A DNA stretch of 43,102 nucleotides. It comes from a virus. Both the position numbers and the translations under genes were made by a program. Under the pieces are notes generated by a model that was not told the origin of the DNA, ran no database searches, and saw only the letters and a program-made list of their open reading frames with translations. This document shows, one piece after another, positions 14,745 to 21,953 of this stretch (position 1 is the stretch's first letter; every line of letters begins with the position of its first letter). The stretch covers positions 1-43,102 of the IMG/VR virus record IMGVR_UViG_3300017991_000178. One strand, given 5' to 3'.

Positions 14745-14947
14745 TCAAGGGCAGGGCCATCAAGCACCTGTTCCGGCTCGGCCGGCTGGTGTGCTCGAGC
14801 TGTGGCACAACGCTGGCCACAGGCGGCGCGGTGTTGGAGCGGCAGGCACGGCTGGACGAGCCCGACCTCTGCCGCGGCTGCTGGCTGGCGCAGCACGGAC
14901 TGGACCCGGGCAACACCACGGTCTCCCGTCGAAGGAGGGGAGGATGA
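14741..14947 (+). CDS. Array member 11: small zinc-finger protein
   Basis: 68 residues from GTG 14741. Leader AIKHLFRLGRLV runs into CSSCG, with CRGC ~25 residues later and a basic end. Close fit to the array consensus. Confidence 0.75.
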   Translation: MIKGRAIKHLFRLGRLVCSSCGTTLATGGAVLERQARLDEPDLCRGCWLAQHGLDPGNTTVSRRRRGG

Positions 14948-15138
14948 AGATCAGGGAAGCGATGGAGAGCCACCTGCACCGGCTCGGCGAGCTGCGCTGC
15001 GCTGGCTGCGGGAAGGTCATCGCCAAGGTCCCGATGGACACCTACGAGATGGAGACCTGGCTCTGCGACGGCTGCGCCGGCATCGTGGGCTACGCTCCGG
15101 TGACCGAGGCGATGCGGAAACGATGGAGGAACCGATGA
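14944..15138 (+). CDS. Array member 12: small zinc-finger protein
   Basis: 64 residues. Leader ESHLHRLGELR followed by CAGCG, then CDGC ~24 residues on. GGAGG at 14938-14942 lies just upstream of the ATG. Best match in the array to HLxRLGxxxCxxCG. Confidence 0.75.
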   Translation: MKIREAMESHLHRLGELRCAGCGKVIAKVPMDTYEMETWLCDGCAGIVGYAPVTEAMRKRWRNR

Positions 15139-15302
15139 AACCGACACCAGCGACCACGCCTCCCTGCGTGGAGTGCGGTGAGCCCGTGGAAGACGAGCGG
15201 GTCATCTACGCGCGCCCCACCTGCTTCGCCTGCCTTCCGCCCCCCGAGCCCCTGCCGGAAACCCGTCCCATTCAATCGGACAGGTTTCGGAGGACCCGAT
15301 GA
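15135..15302 (+). CDS. Array member 13: zinc-finger miniprotein lacking the leader
   Basis: 55 residues. CVECG and CFAC 18-20 residues apart in the usual position, but the HLxRLG leader is replaced by a Pro/Thr-rich start (PTPATTPP). The end is Pro- then Arg-rich. Coupled by ATGA at both ends. Confidence 0.65.
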   Translation: MKPTPATTPPCVECGEPVEDERVIYARPTCFACLPPPEPLPETRPIQSDRFRRTR

Positions 15303-15433
15303 AGCTGGGTCGAGCGTGGCTGCACCTGAACCTGCTGGGCCGAACGAGCTGCGCCGGCTGCCTGGTGCTGGAGCGCGTCCAGAACAACCGCGTCTGCATC
15401 GCCTGCTGGCGAGCGAGAGGAAGGACCCGATGA
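15299..15433 (+). CDS. Array member 14: smallest zinc-finger miniprotein
   Basis: 44 residues. Leader AWLHLNLLGRTS, then CAGC and CIAC 15 residues later, with an Arg-rich end. Its ATG overlaps the upstream TGA and its TGA overlaps the next ATG, which strongly supports it as a real gene despite its size. Confidence 0.65.
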   Translation: MKLGRAWLHLNLLGRTSCAGCLVLERVQNNRVCIACWRARGRTR

Positions 15434-15852
15434 ACCACCGAGCGCCGCACATCGAGGGGCTCACCGACGAGCGCGTCTTCTTGCCGGGCGAGATCCACCT
15501 GAACCCCGAGCAGATGGACATCGAGACCCGGATGGCCAACCGCAGCTGGATGATGCACCAGGGCAGAGCGGTTGCCGCGCCCACCACCCGAGAGCGGACC
15601 AGCATCACCTTCCGCGTCCGCAACCTGCCCTCGCTCTACCTTCGCCAGCTCCTCGGTGTCATCGAAGCCTGCCGACGCCTCCCAAGGAACCGCGACACCC
15701 CGACCATCATCCTTCAGACGCCAACACACCAACTACGCTTGAACCGCTATCACCCAAGAGAGCACACCATCGACCAGACCTCCGAAGGGGACGTAACCAT
15801 CAAGATAACCCTCGACGTTGACAACTACGATCTGGTGCGAGACAAAGGTTAG
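15430..15852 (+). CDS. Hypothetical protein with RAPHI leader, last gene of the coupled operon
   Basis: 140 residues. Leader NHRAPHIEGL matches the APHL group (7298, 10409, 10702, 11058). The body has helices (LYLRQLLGVIEACRRL) and closing strands (DVTIKITLDVDNYDLV). No zinc motif. It ends the chain that began near 9.5 kb and carries a possible promoter for the next gene in its last codons. Confidence 0.65.
   Translation: MNHRAPHIEGLTDERVFLPGEIHLNPEQMDIETRMANRSWMMHQGRAVAAPTTRERTSITFRVRNLPSLYLRQLLGVIEACRRLPRNRDTPTIILQTPTHQLRLNRYHPREHTIDQTSEGDVTIKITLDVDNYDLVRDKG
15818..15846 (+). promoter_or_regulatory. Possible promoter for the HTH protein gene
   Basis: TTGACA (15818-15823), 17-base spacer, GACAAA (15841-15846). 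The -35 is perfect but the -10 keeps only half its consensus. It would start transcription about 25 bases before the ATG at 15877, which has a good AAGGAGCG site. Confidence 0.35.
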
Positions 15853-15876
15853 GCACCGACATCAAGGAGCGTTCGT

Positions 15877-16692
15877 ATGCCGCAACCCATCAGTATGGCG
15901 AAAATCGAAGAGATGTTCTCTGCTTACGCAGATACTCCGTCTGCGGCGCACGTGTCCCGCGTATGCGGGATAGACAAGCGGACCGCTCAAAAGTACATTG
16001 CAGAAGGAGACCCGGCGCGTGGCGTCGAACCGTTCGTGCAAAGAGTCCGAAGGGTCACCCGTCTTGCCGCGCGCCGCGTCGAGAAGAAGATCGCCTACCG
16101 CAAGGCCGACGCCCACGCTGCTGCCTGGGAACACCTCCAGCTGCTCGACGACTGCATCATCGAGGCTGCCCTCGACATCCGCGAGAACATGGCAGACCGT
16201 AAACCCAAAATTCACGAGCTGGCAAAGGCAGTTCAGGTGTCTGTCATGCTCAAGACCCAGCTCAAGAAATGGGCCGAAGACGACGGTGGGCAGAACGACG
16301 CGGAAGAGTTCTTCGCCGACTGGACCGAGGAGCAAGTCGAGTTCTTCATCGAGCACGGACAGGTCCCAGACGACCGCCCCAGTAGCGTCATCGACGTTGA
16401 AAGCGAAACCGTCGAACATGAACAGGGGGAGAGGGCGATACATGGCGCGAGCCGAGATGGCGGGGAGCCCGCCCTTCAAAGCCCCCCGGCCGGCCCAGAA
16501 GACCCCGATGGGGAGGCCCCGGGGGAGGAACCGGCCCCGGAGCCCCCCGATGGCGGCGAGCCACCCCCCGAAACGCCCCCCCAGCGCCCCAGAAAGGCCC
16601 CGTCCCGGGCGCGGAAGCCCCGGGCTGGTACAACGCCCCCCCCGGAAGCCCCCGGCGACCCCGTGCCCGACTGGCTAGACCCCGAGGAGTAG
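15877..16692 (+). CDS. HTH DNA-binding protein with proline-rich disordered tail; possible small terminase subunit
   Basis: 271 residues. Residues ~5-40 read as a helix-turn-helix (IEEMFSAYADTPSAAHVSRVCGIDKRTAQKYIAEG). Residues ~45-130 are long helices suited to oligomerisation. From ~170 on the chain is Pro/Glu/Arg/Gly-rich and disordered, coded by near-continuous C and G runs. The N-terminal HTH plus helical core is the usual plan of small terminase subunits, but the large subunit lies 11 kb away, so a transcription regulator is equally possible. Confidence 0.55.
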   Translation: MPQPISMAKIEEMFSAYADTPSAAHVSRVCGIDKRTAQKYIAEGDPARGVEPFVQRVRRVTRLAARRVEKKIAYRKADAHAAAWEHLQLLDDCIIEAALDIRENMADRKPKIHELAKAVQVSVMLKTQLKKWAEDDGGQNDAEEFFADWTEEQVEFFIEHGQVPDDRPSSVIDVESETVEHEQGERAIHGASRDGGEPALQSPPAGPEDPDGEAPGEEPAPEPPDGGEPPPETPPQRPRKAPSRARKPRAGTTPPPEAPGDPVPDWLDPEE

Positions 16693-16949
16693 AGCCCATC
16701 CCGGCCCATCTGGCGAGCCCCGCGGCTCATCCTCCCGCTCATCCGGCGCTCACCAGCTCGCCCCGGTGTGCTTTCGTTGAACACCACGCACGTCTCCCGA
16801 GCATATCTCCAGACGTGCGAGAACACTCTCCGAGCAGCGCGAGTGAAGAAAAGCCCAAAGAAAACGCGGGGTGTGGTTTTGTCTCGCACAGTGTTCTCCA
16901 CAGTCTCGTGAGTGTGTTCGTGACTGTGCTCGTGGTTGAGCTGGTTTCT

Positions 16950-16986
16950 CACAGGTGGAAAGCATCCGGCCCACAGGTGGAAAGCA
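16950..16986. repeat. Two 15-base direct repeats, 22 bases apart
   Basis: CACAGGTGGAAAGCA occurs at 16950-16964 and 16972-16986. The period of 22 bases is two helical turns, so proteins bound to both copies would sit on the same face. This is typical of operators or short iterons. Confidence 0.7.
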
Positions 16987-17000
16987 AAAGAGAAAAGGGT

Positions 17001-17028
17001 TTGACAGGGAGGCGCGTCAAGTTTTTTT
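17001..17028 (+). terminator. Weak stem-loop followed by T run
   Basis: TTGAC (17001-17005) pairs with GTCAA (17016-17020) across a 10-base loop, followed by G and seven T (17022-17028). The 5-base stem is short; it may be a weak terminator. The TTGACA here also looks like a -35 box, but no good -10 follows. Confidence 0.35.
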
Positions 17029-17061
17029 CTGTAACCCCCCGTTATCAGGGCACTAAGACTT

Positions 17062-17090
17062 CCAGGGCCAGGGCCAGGGTATAGCCAGGG
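17062..17090. repeat. CCAGGG tandem repeat
   Basis: Three head-to-tail copies of CCAGGG (17062-17079), a TATAG spacer, and a fourth copy (17085-17090). Confidence 0.75.
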
Positions 17091-17286
17091 ACGTATGCTC
17101 TCGGTATGCGGCAGACCCGCGGCCGATGGTGTAGCGCGTAGGCGCGGCCCCTCCCCGGCCCCGGAGCGCCCCCCGGCGCGGCGCGGAAGCTCGGAAGGCA
17201 AGGGGCGAAGGGGGTCAGGAAAGACCCGTGGCTGACGGTCGCCCCTATTTCCGGGCTGGTAATGCCCGTCAACCACCGAAGGTTTG

Positions 17287-17315
17287 TTGACAAAAGCCCC
17301 CGGGCGAGGTAAGAG
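17287..17315 (+). promoter_or_regulatory. Possible promoter of the 17.6-27 kb operon
   Basis: TTGACA (17287-17292), 17-base spacer, TAAGAG (17310-17315). The -35 is perfect and the -10 weak. A second candidate -10, TATAGT at 17470-17475, lies nearer the gene but has no good -35. Either would give a long leader before the ATG at 17563. Confidence 0.4.
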
Positions 17316-17562
17316 AACACGAGATGGTAAGCCAGCCTACAGCACGCGCCCCCCGGCGCGGAGCCCTCGCCCCCCGACCGGCCCCGTGTGCCCCCCCCGG
17401 GGGTCCCCCTCCCCAGCTTCCCGGTCCCCACCAGCTCCGCTGGTGTCTCACATGGCAAGCACATGGGTGTATAGTTACGCGAGGTTACACATATCTATCA
17501 ACGCCGACGGGAGCCTGGGTCCGTCTGGCGACAACCGAAACCCCGGGCGCAAGGAGGCCACA

Positions 17563-18417
17563 ATGGCAGGTAGAAGCAAGGGATGGCGGAGCGCGTTTCA
17601 GCCGGTGGAGGGCGTTCTGGTACGAGGCGAAGCCGGCAAGGTGATCTACATTCAGCCGCGGGACGAGGAGGTCTACTCGTTGCCGCGGTCGCAGATGGAC
17701 GCTGGGAAGGGGGTGAGCGCGGTAGGCGATGTCGGGGTGATGTGGGTGAAGGGCTGGTACATCCAGGACAGCATGGTTCCGGGCTCGACCTCGCATCAGC
17801 CGACGTTCGAGGTGTTGCAGGCGCTCTGCTATCCTGGGAAGGAGCCGGTGCCTTGGAAGAAGAAGTGCTCGAGCGTCTGCGTGCGGCCTGGCGACCGACC
17901 GCGGAGGGCGGAGTACGTTTCGCGGGACTGGCGGGAGGAGGCGATGGCGTGCATCAAGGCGAACCCGGACAAGTGGCGGCTGCCCGAGGCGGAGCGCCAG
18001 CGGAGCTTCACGGACGAGGACATCGGGCGGGACTTGGACCGGGCTGGGCTGACGTTGCCTGGGGAGGGTGAGCGGCAGGGGAGGCGAGCGGAGGGGGGTA
18101 GGGGGGAGGAGAGGGGAAGGGCTGGTGAGGGCAGGGGGTCTTCATCTGGAGGACCGCGCGACCCTTCTGTAGACTACGGGGCTCCGCCGACGAGCGGGAG
18201 CGGTGTTGCGCCGGCCGCGGAGGCGAAGCAGGTGAGCGAGCTGGCGAAGCGGCGGGTCACGGCTGCGGAGGCGGAGGTGGAGGCCTTGCGGCGGCTGGGC
18301 GACATTGCGCTCTGCCTCGGGGTGGCCTGGTTGGCGCGCGGCGACAAGAGCGACGTTGGCCAGGAGATGCGGCAAACGGCGACGGAGCGTTTGCGCACGA
18401 TGATGGGGGTGAAGTAA
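17563..18417 (+). CDS. Hypothetical protein with glycine/arginine-rich linker
   Basis: 284 residues from ATG 17563, chosen for the AAGGAGG site 6 bases upstream. The same frame is open back to 17284, but that stretch is Pro/Arg low complexity and overlaps the control region. Residues ~1-160 hold a beta-rich region (VEGVLVRGEAGKVIYIQP; VGDVGVMWVKGWYIQDS). Residues ~165-215 are a G-rich purine-coded linker. The end is a helix (KRRVTAAEAEVEALRRLG). It has two close cysteines only. Not recognised. Confidence 0.6.
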   Translation: MAGRSKGWRSAFQPVEGVLVRGEAGKVIYIQPRDEEVYSLPRSQMDAGKGVSAVGDVGVMWVKGWYIQDSMVPGSTSHQPTFEVLQALCYPGKEPVPWKKKCSSVCVRPGDRPRRAEYVSRDWREEAMACIKANPDKWRLPEAERQRSFTDEDIGRDLDRAGLTLPGEGERQGRRAEGGRGEERGRAGEGRGSSSGGPRDPSVDYGAPPTSGSGVAPAAEAKQVSELAKRRVTAAEAEVEALRRLGDIALCLGVAWLARGDKSDVGQEMRQTATERLRTMMGVK

Positions 18418-18530
18418 TGGCCTGGGTTTCGACACTCATCGCGTTGGTGTGCTGCCTCGCAATTCCCGTGCTGTTCTGGGCTTTGATCGTCTACGGCAAC
18501 CAGCCGGACGGGGAGGACGACGAGCTATGA
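18417..18530 (+). CDS. Small single-span membrane protein
   Basis: 37 residues. A single hydrophobic helix (LIALVCCLAIPVLFWALIVY) is followed by an acidic tail (GEDDEL). Its ATG shares a base with the upstream TAA, and its TGA overlaps the next ATG, which supports it despite its size. Function unknown. Confidence 0.6.
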   Translation: MAWVSTLIALVCCLAIPVLFWALIVYGNQPDGEDDEL

Positions 18531-19414
18531 GCACGCGAGCGGAAATCAAGGACCGGGCTCGGGGAGCGCTTCTCGGGCTGGCGGTTGGAGACGCGCTGGG
18601 CGCGCAGGTGGAGTTCTCGCCCCGGGGGAGCTTCCCTCCGGTGAAGGAGATGCTGGGCGGTGGGCCTCACCAGCTGCCGGCAGGCTACTGGACCGACGAC
18701 ACGGCGATGGCGCTGCACCTGGCCTCGAGCATCATCGAGCGCGGCGGGCTGGACCAGCAGGATGTGGCCAGGCGGTGGGTCCGCTGGATGGAGAAGGGGG
18801 AGGGCTCGTCGAACGGGGTCTGCTTCGACATCGGATGCACGACGTCACGGGCGCTCTTGCGTTTCGCGCGAAGCGGAGAGGTGTCGCCAGCGAAAGACGA
18901 CGCCTCGTCTGGCAACGGCGGAATCATGCGACTCGCGCCTGTAGCCATCGCCTACCACGCCGACCTTTCAAGAGCCCTCTGGGCCTCGCGGCAACAGAGC
19001 GCGATCACGCACGGGAGCTGGATGTGCCTCGATGGGGCGACGTGCCTGGGCTATTCCCTGGTGACGCTGATGCGGCGGCGGGCGAGCCAGCCGATGCCTG
19101 CAGCCATTCCCTCGATGACGGGGGTGACGGTGAACGTGCTGATGAAGAGTTGGGACGAGGTGCGCGGGAGCGGCTACGTGGTCGATTGCCTGGAGGCGGC
19201 GCTCTGGAGCTTCTACCACACCGGAACCTTCGAGGACGCCGTGCTCGCGGCGGTGAACCTCGGAGACGACGCGGACACGACGGGCGCGGTGGTCGGGCAG
19301 ATCGCAGGGGCTTGGTACGGAGCCTCCGCCATTCCCGAACGCTGGCTGCACGTCTTGCGGGCGCGGCGGCACATCACCGACCTCGCCGATGCCTTGCTGG
19401 AGGTGAACCCATGA
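18527..19414 (+). CDS. ADP-ribosylglycohydrolase (DraG/ARH family)
   Basis: 295 residues. All signature elements are present: LAVGDALGA (residues ~19-26), the metal-binding TDDT (56-59), [12 protein letters not shown] (128-139), and [17 protein letters not shown] (245-261) with its conserved aspartates. The enzyme hydrolyses ADP-ribose from modified residues using two Mg ions, reversing ADP-ribosylation. Metal ligands look intact, so it should be active. In a phage it may undo host antiviral ADP-ribosylation or reset the phage's own. ATGA overlap with the small membrane protein upstream and with the gene downstream. Confidence 0.9.
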   Translation: MSTRAEIKDRARGALLGLAVGDALGAQVEFSPRGSFPPVKEMLGGGPHQLPAGYWTDDTAMALHLASSIIERGGLDQQDVARRWVRWMEKGEGSSNGVCFDIGCTTSRALLRFARSGEVSPAKDDASSGNGGIMRLAPVAIAYHADLSRALWASRQQSAITHGSWMCLDGATCLGYSLVTLMRRRASQPMPAAIPSMTGVTVNVLMKSWDEVRGSGYVVDCLEAALWSFYHTGTFEDAVLAAVNLGDDADTTGAVVGQIAGAWYGASAIPERWLHVLRARRHITDLADALLEVNP

Positions 19415-19635
19415 AAAACCCGATCATCATCGAGGGCGAGCCCTTCGACTGGGACCACGGCAACGAGATGCAGGAGCGCGTCGCGGAGGCTGCGGCCGAG
19501 GGGCACGTCAACTGGTTCGCGGCGCATTGCGCGGACCCGGGCGTGATGAGCTGCCCCGGCTGCGGCATCCACCTTTGGCGCGAAGGGAAGCGCGTGCGCT
19601 GCCCCGACTGCGGTCACGAGTGGGAGGTGAGCTGA
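19411..19635 (+). CDS. Zinc-ribbon protein
   Basis: 74 residues. C-terminal half carries CPGCGIHLW and CPDCGHEWE, a two-CxxC ribbon of transcription-factor type. The N-terminal half is acidic helix. GGAGGTG lies just before the ATG, and it is coupled to the ADP-ribosylglycohydrolase gene by ATGA. The stop overlaps the next ATG by one base. Confidence 0.7.
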   Translation: MKNPIIIEGEPFDWDHGNEMQERVAEAAAEGHVNWFAAHCADPGVMSCPGCGIHLWREGKRVRCPDCGHEWEVS

Positions 19636-20258
19636 TGCTGAAAGACCTGAGCGACTTCCGGCCGACCGACATCAGCGCGCTGAAGATCGAGAAGAACCAG
19701 AATGGCTACCTCTGGGCGAGCGTCCGCGGGCGGCACACCCAGCGGATGCTCATCCACCGGCTCATCATGGAGAACCACATCGGTCGCTACCTGGACCCGA
19801 CGGAGATCGTGCATCATCGCGACGGCAACAAGCTGAACAACGCCATCGAGAACCTGGAGCTATTGCCGTCGTCGCGCGAGCACGAGCTGCGCCATCGGAC
19901 CGCACCACCGAAGCGGGCCTGCACGATTTGCGGGCGCGAGTTCACCGTGACCAGGCGCATCCGCTCGCATAGGAGCCGCGACTACAGCACAAAATACAGC
20001 ACCCAGAAGACCTGCTCGCAAGGGTGCGCTGCGGAGGCCAGGCGGCGTGGCATCGAAGCGAAGGCGAACGGTGAGCAGGTGCCCAGCGCGTTCCCGTCGA
20101 AGGAGGAGCTGCAGAAGCTGGTCTGGGAGATGCCCGGGGAGCAGCTGGCGGCGAAGCTCGGCATCAGCGGGAGCGCCCTGTCGAAGCGCTGCAAGCGGCT
20201 TGGCATCAAGAAGCCCGGACGTGGTTACTGGGCGAAGAATGGAGGCAAGCATGGGTGA
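19635..20258 (+). CDS. HNH homing-type endonuclease
   Basis: 207 residues. Residues ~36-80 form an HNH nuclease core: [13 protein letters not shown], then [21 protein letters not shown], with the His-His pair and Asn typical of HNH phage enzymes. Two cysteine pairs follow (CTICGRE; CSQGC), likely zinc sites. The C-terminal ~60 residues look like an HTH ([23 protein letters not shown]) that would place it on DNA. It is probably a free-standing mobile endonuclease. Confidence 0.85.
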   Translation: MLKDLSDFRPTDISALKIEKNQNGYLWASVRGRHTQRMLIHRLIMENHIGRYLDPTEIVHHRDGNKLNNAIENLELLPSSREHELRHRTAPPKRACTICGREFTVTRRIRSHRSRDYSTKYSTQKTCSQGCAAEARRRGIEAKANGEQVPSAFPSKEELQKLVWEMPGEQLAAKLGISGSALSKRCKRLGIKKPGRGYWAKNGGKHG

Positions 20259-20502
20259 CGCGCATTGTCCGTTCTGCGGAGCTGCCCCTCGGAGCATCCG
20301 CGACATCTACCCGGAGGCGAAGGACCGCTCTCTCGCCTGTCCGACTTGGGGTTGCCCTGCCGGCGCGGCGTGGGTACACCCGGACATCTGGAACACGAGG
20401 ACCGAGTGCCCGGACGAGATGGAGGAGACCGCGCGGCGCGTGACCATCCCGGGCATCAAGCCGCTGAGAACATCAAGGAGGCTGGACCATGAAACCGAGT
20501 AG
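20251..20502 (+). CDS. Lar-like restriction-alleviation zinc protein
   Basis: 83 residues. CPFCGAAPR near the start, [10 protein letters not shown] about 26 residues later, then IWNTR: the plan of the Lar family (PF14354), whose members blunt type I restriction. ATG 20251 with GGAGGCAAGC upstream. With 9506-9988 it is one of two Lar-like proteins here. Confidence 0.65.
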   Translation: MGDAHCPFCGAAPRSIRDIYPEAKDRSLACPTWGCPAGAAWVHPDIWNTRTECPDEMEETARRVTIPGIKPLRTSRRLDHETE

Positions 20503-20878
20503 CGCTCTGAAGGAGGTCATCAAGGTCGCGACCGTCGCGGCGAACAGGAAGAAGACCTTCGGCCCGAAGAAGAACACCGTCGCCTGGCTCGTGCGGGACG
20601 AGAACCCGGAGGCGATGGTCAACGTCGAGTACGCTGACGGCAAGAAGCTGCTGCGCTGGCGTATCGGACCGCGGCCCATCGACGCGAGCCCCTTCGAGCA
20701 CGTCTTCGAGGTCTACACCAAGAGCGGCGAGAAGGAGGTCGGGAGAGCGGCGGCGTTCATCACGGCGATGGCCGAGCGCGCATCGAGCGGCCTGCCAGCG
20801 GACCTTCCGAACGGCTTCACCTGGATCGAAGGCGAGCGGCGCGGCTGGTTCAGCGGCGCGAAACCGGAGGACGCATGA
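20489..20878 (+). CDS. Hypothetical protein
   Basis: 129 residues with AAGGAGG upstream. Helical basic start (ALKEVIKVATVAANRKKTFG), then mixed strands with YADGKKLLRWRIGP. No cysteines, no membrane segment. Not recognised. Confidence 0.6.
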   Translation: MKPSSALKEVIKVATVAANRKKTFGPKKNTVAWLVRDENPEAMVNVEYADGKKLLRWRIGPRPIDASPFEHVFEVYTKSGEKEVGRAAAFITAMAERASSGLPADLPNGFTWIEGERRGWFSGAKPEDA

Positions 20879-21093
20879 GCAACTACGACGTCATCCTGAG
20901 CGCCAACGGCCACGTGCTGATGAGCGCGACCGTCTACGTCCCGGACAAGCTGCAGCTGGTCCTGCGCGACAACGGCGACTCGAAGTTCGCGGTGCTCGAG
21001 CAGCACGTCGTGAACGGCGAGGCCTGCGCCCCGACCATCAAGCTCGACGTGTTCGAGCATCCGCGAGAGCCGAAGGTGCCTGATGATGCGTGA
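20875..21093 (+). CDS. Hypothetical beta-rich protein
   Basis: 72 residues, beta-strand-rich (YDVILSANGHVLMSATVYVP). One cysteine. Coupled by ATGA to its upstream neighbour. The strand pattern recalls 10409-10705 (a NGHVL/NGQVL turn), but this may be chance. Confidence 0.55.
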   Translation: MSNYDVILSANGHVLMSATVYVPDKLQLVLRDNGDSKFAVLEQHVVNGEACAPTIKLDVFEHPREPKVPDDA

Positions 21094-21199
21094 GCAGAAG
21101 CGCGAGTTCGATTTGATGCTGGACCTCGTCTGCCCGATGGCCGGCGTGCTCATCGCGGCCTGGCTTCTGCTGGCTGCGGTTGAGGTGTTCGGATGGTGA
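21083..21199 (+). CDS. Small single-span membrane protein
   Basis: 38 residues from ATG 21083 (a second ATG at 21086). The N-terminus is charged (REQKREFD) and one span follows (MAGVLIAAWLLLAAVEVF). Overlaps the previous gene by 11 bases. Function unknown. Confidence 0.55.
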   Translation: MMREQKREFDLMLDLVCPMAGVLIAAWLLLAAVEVFGW

Positions 21200-21395
21200 C
21201 CACGGAGGGACACCGTGTAGGCGGGTCGTTTCTGCTGGCCCTTAGATGGACCGTTGGAGTCGGCGTTCGGGGTGGCCTCCGGCGTCGCAGGTCTCAAGCA
21301 GGAAAGACCGGGCGTGAACACTCCGTCCAACAGCTGGTTGCCGCGCCAGCGGTCGAAGAGCGGCACATCTTTTTCAACCGAGAGAGGGTGACACC
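21200..21395 (+). other. Gap without a convincing gene
   Basis: An ATG at 21193 opens a 68-codon frame across this gap, but the translation is Arg/Gly low complexity and its codons lack the bias of neighbouring genes. I see no clear promoter or terminator. The gap ends with the GAGAGGGTG ribosome binding site of the next gene. Confidence 0.45.
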
Positions 21396-21953
21396 ATGAG
21401 CAAGCAAAACCTGAGAACGATGGCGCGGACCCTGGCGGCGCGCGCCCACGACAACATGCTGCGGCTGGGGAACGTCCTGGTGGCGATCAACGCCAACGGC
21501 GAACACTACGGCTGGGGCTACACGACCTGGAAGGACTACGTCGAGAAGGAGATCGGGCTGCACGCTGGAGCGACCTACGAGCTGATGCAGATCAGCCGCT
21601 GGCTTCAGCACGAGCGCTTCACGAAGGAGCGGCGCGAAGCCATCGTGCGGCTCGGGCGCTGCAAGGCGTCTGCGCTGGCGCGGATGGAGTGCGACGCGAG
21701 CAAGATCGACTACTGGCTGAAGGAGGCCCCGAAGCTGACCGTTGCCGAGATGCGCGAGGCGGTGTTCAGCGTCCCGGAGAACGCGCCGAAGGCGGTTGGC
21801 TTTTGGCTGCACGCATCGCAGCGCAAGGTGGTGAGACGCGCCTTGAAGGCCGCGGGCGACAAGCACGGCTTCGAGTACATGGGCGACCAGCTCGAAGCCA
21901 TCTGTGATGACTACTTGAAGCGCAACGCGCAGAAACGGAGACGCCATGCCTAA
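21396..21953 (+). CDS. Helical phage protein (DUF3102-like)
   Basis: 185 residues. A helical protein with the pattern LAARAHDNMLRLGNVLVAIN, GWGYTTWKDYVEKEIG and TYELMQISRWL, which resembles DUF3102-type proteins of phages and plasmids. The middle has an HTH-like run. Function is unknown in the family. GAGAGGGTGACACC precedes the ATG. Confidence 0.6.
   Translation: MSKQNLRTMARTLAARAHDNMLRLGNVLVAINANGEHYGWGYTTWKDYVEKEIGLHAGATYELMQISRWLQHERFTKERREAIVRLGRCKASALARMECDASKIDYWLKEAPKLTVAEMREAVFSVPENAPKAVGFWLHASQRKVVRRALKAAGDKHGFEYMGDQLEAICDDYLKRNAQKRRRHA

Larger units (their letters stand above)
16693..17562 (+). other. 870-base non-coding control region
   Basis: No convincing gene on either strand. 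The region holds two 15-base direct repeats (16950-16986), a short inverted repeat followed by seven T (17001-17028), a CCAGGG tandem repeat (17062-17090), and candidate promoters at 17287-17315 and around TATAGT at 17470-17475. The last two lead to the operon beginning at 17563. C- and G-rich tracts alternate with AT-richer parts. It is the largest non-coding gap in the window, fitting a replication origin or regulatory hub. Confidence 0.6.

Noticed and set aside
16815-17084. 89-codon + strand frame in the control region
   Set aside because: GTG start without a ribosome binding site; it crosses the direct repeats and hairpin, and its translation has only a chance hydrophobic run.
17284-17562. 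Extended N-terminus of the 17563 gene
   Set aside because: Upstream codons give Pro/Arg low complexity over promoter-like sequence, and a strong AAGGAGG favours 17563.
21193-21399. 68-codon frame filling the 21.2-21.4 kb gap
   Set aside because: Arg/Gly low-complexity translation and poor codon bias; kept as a gap note only.
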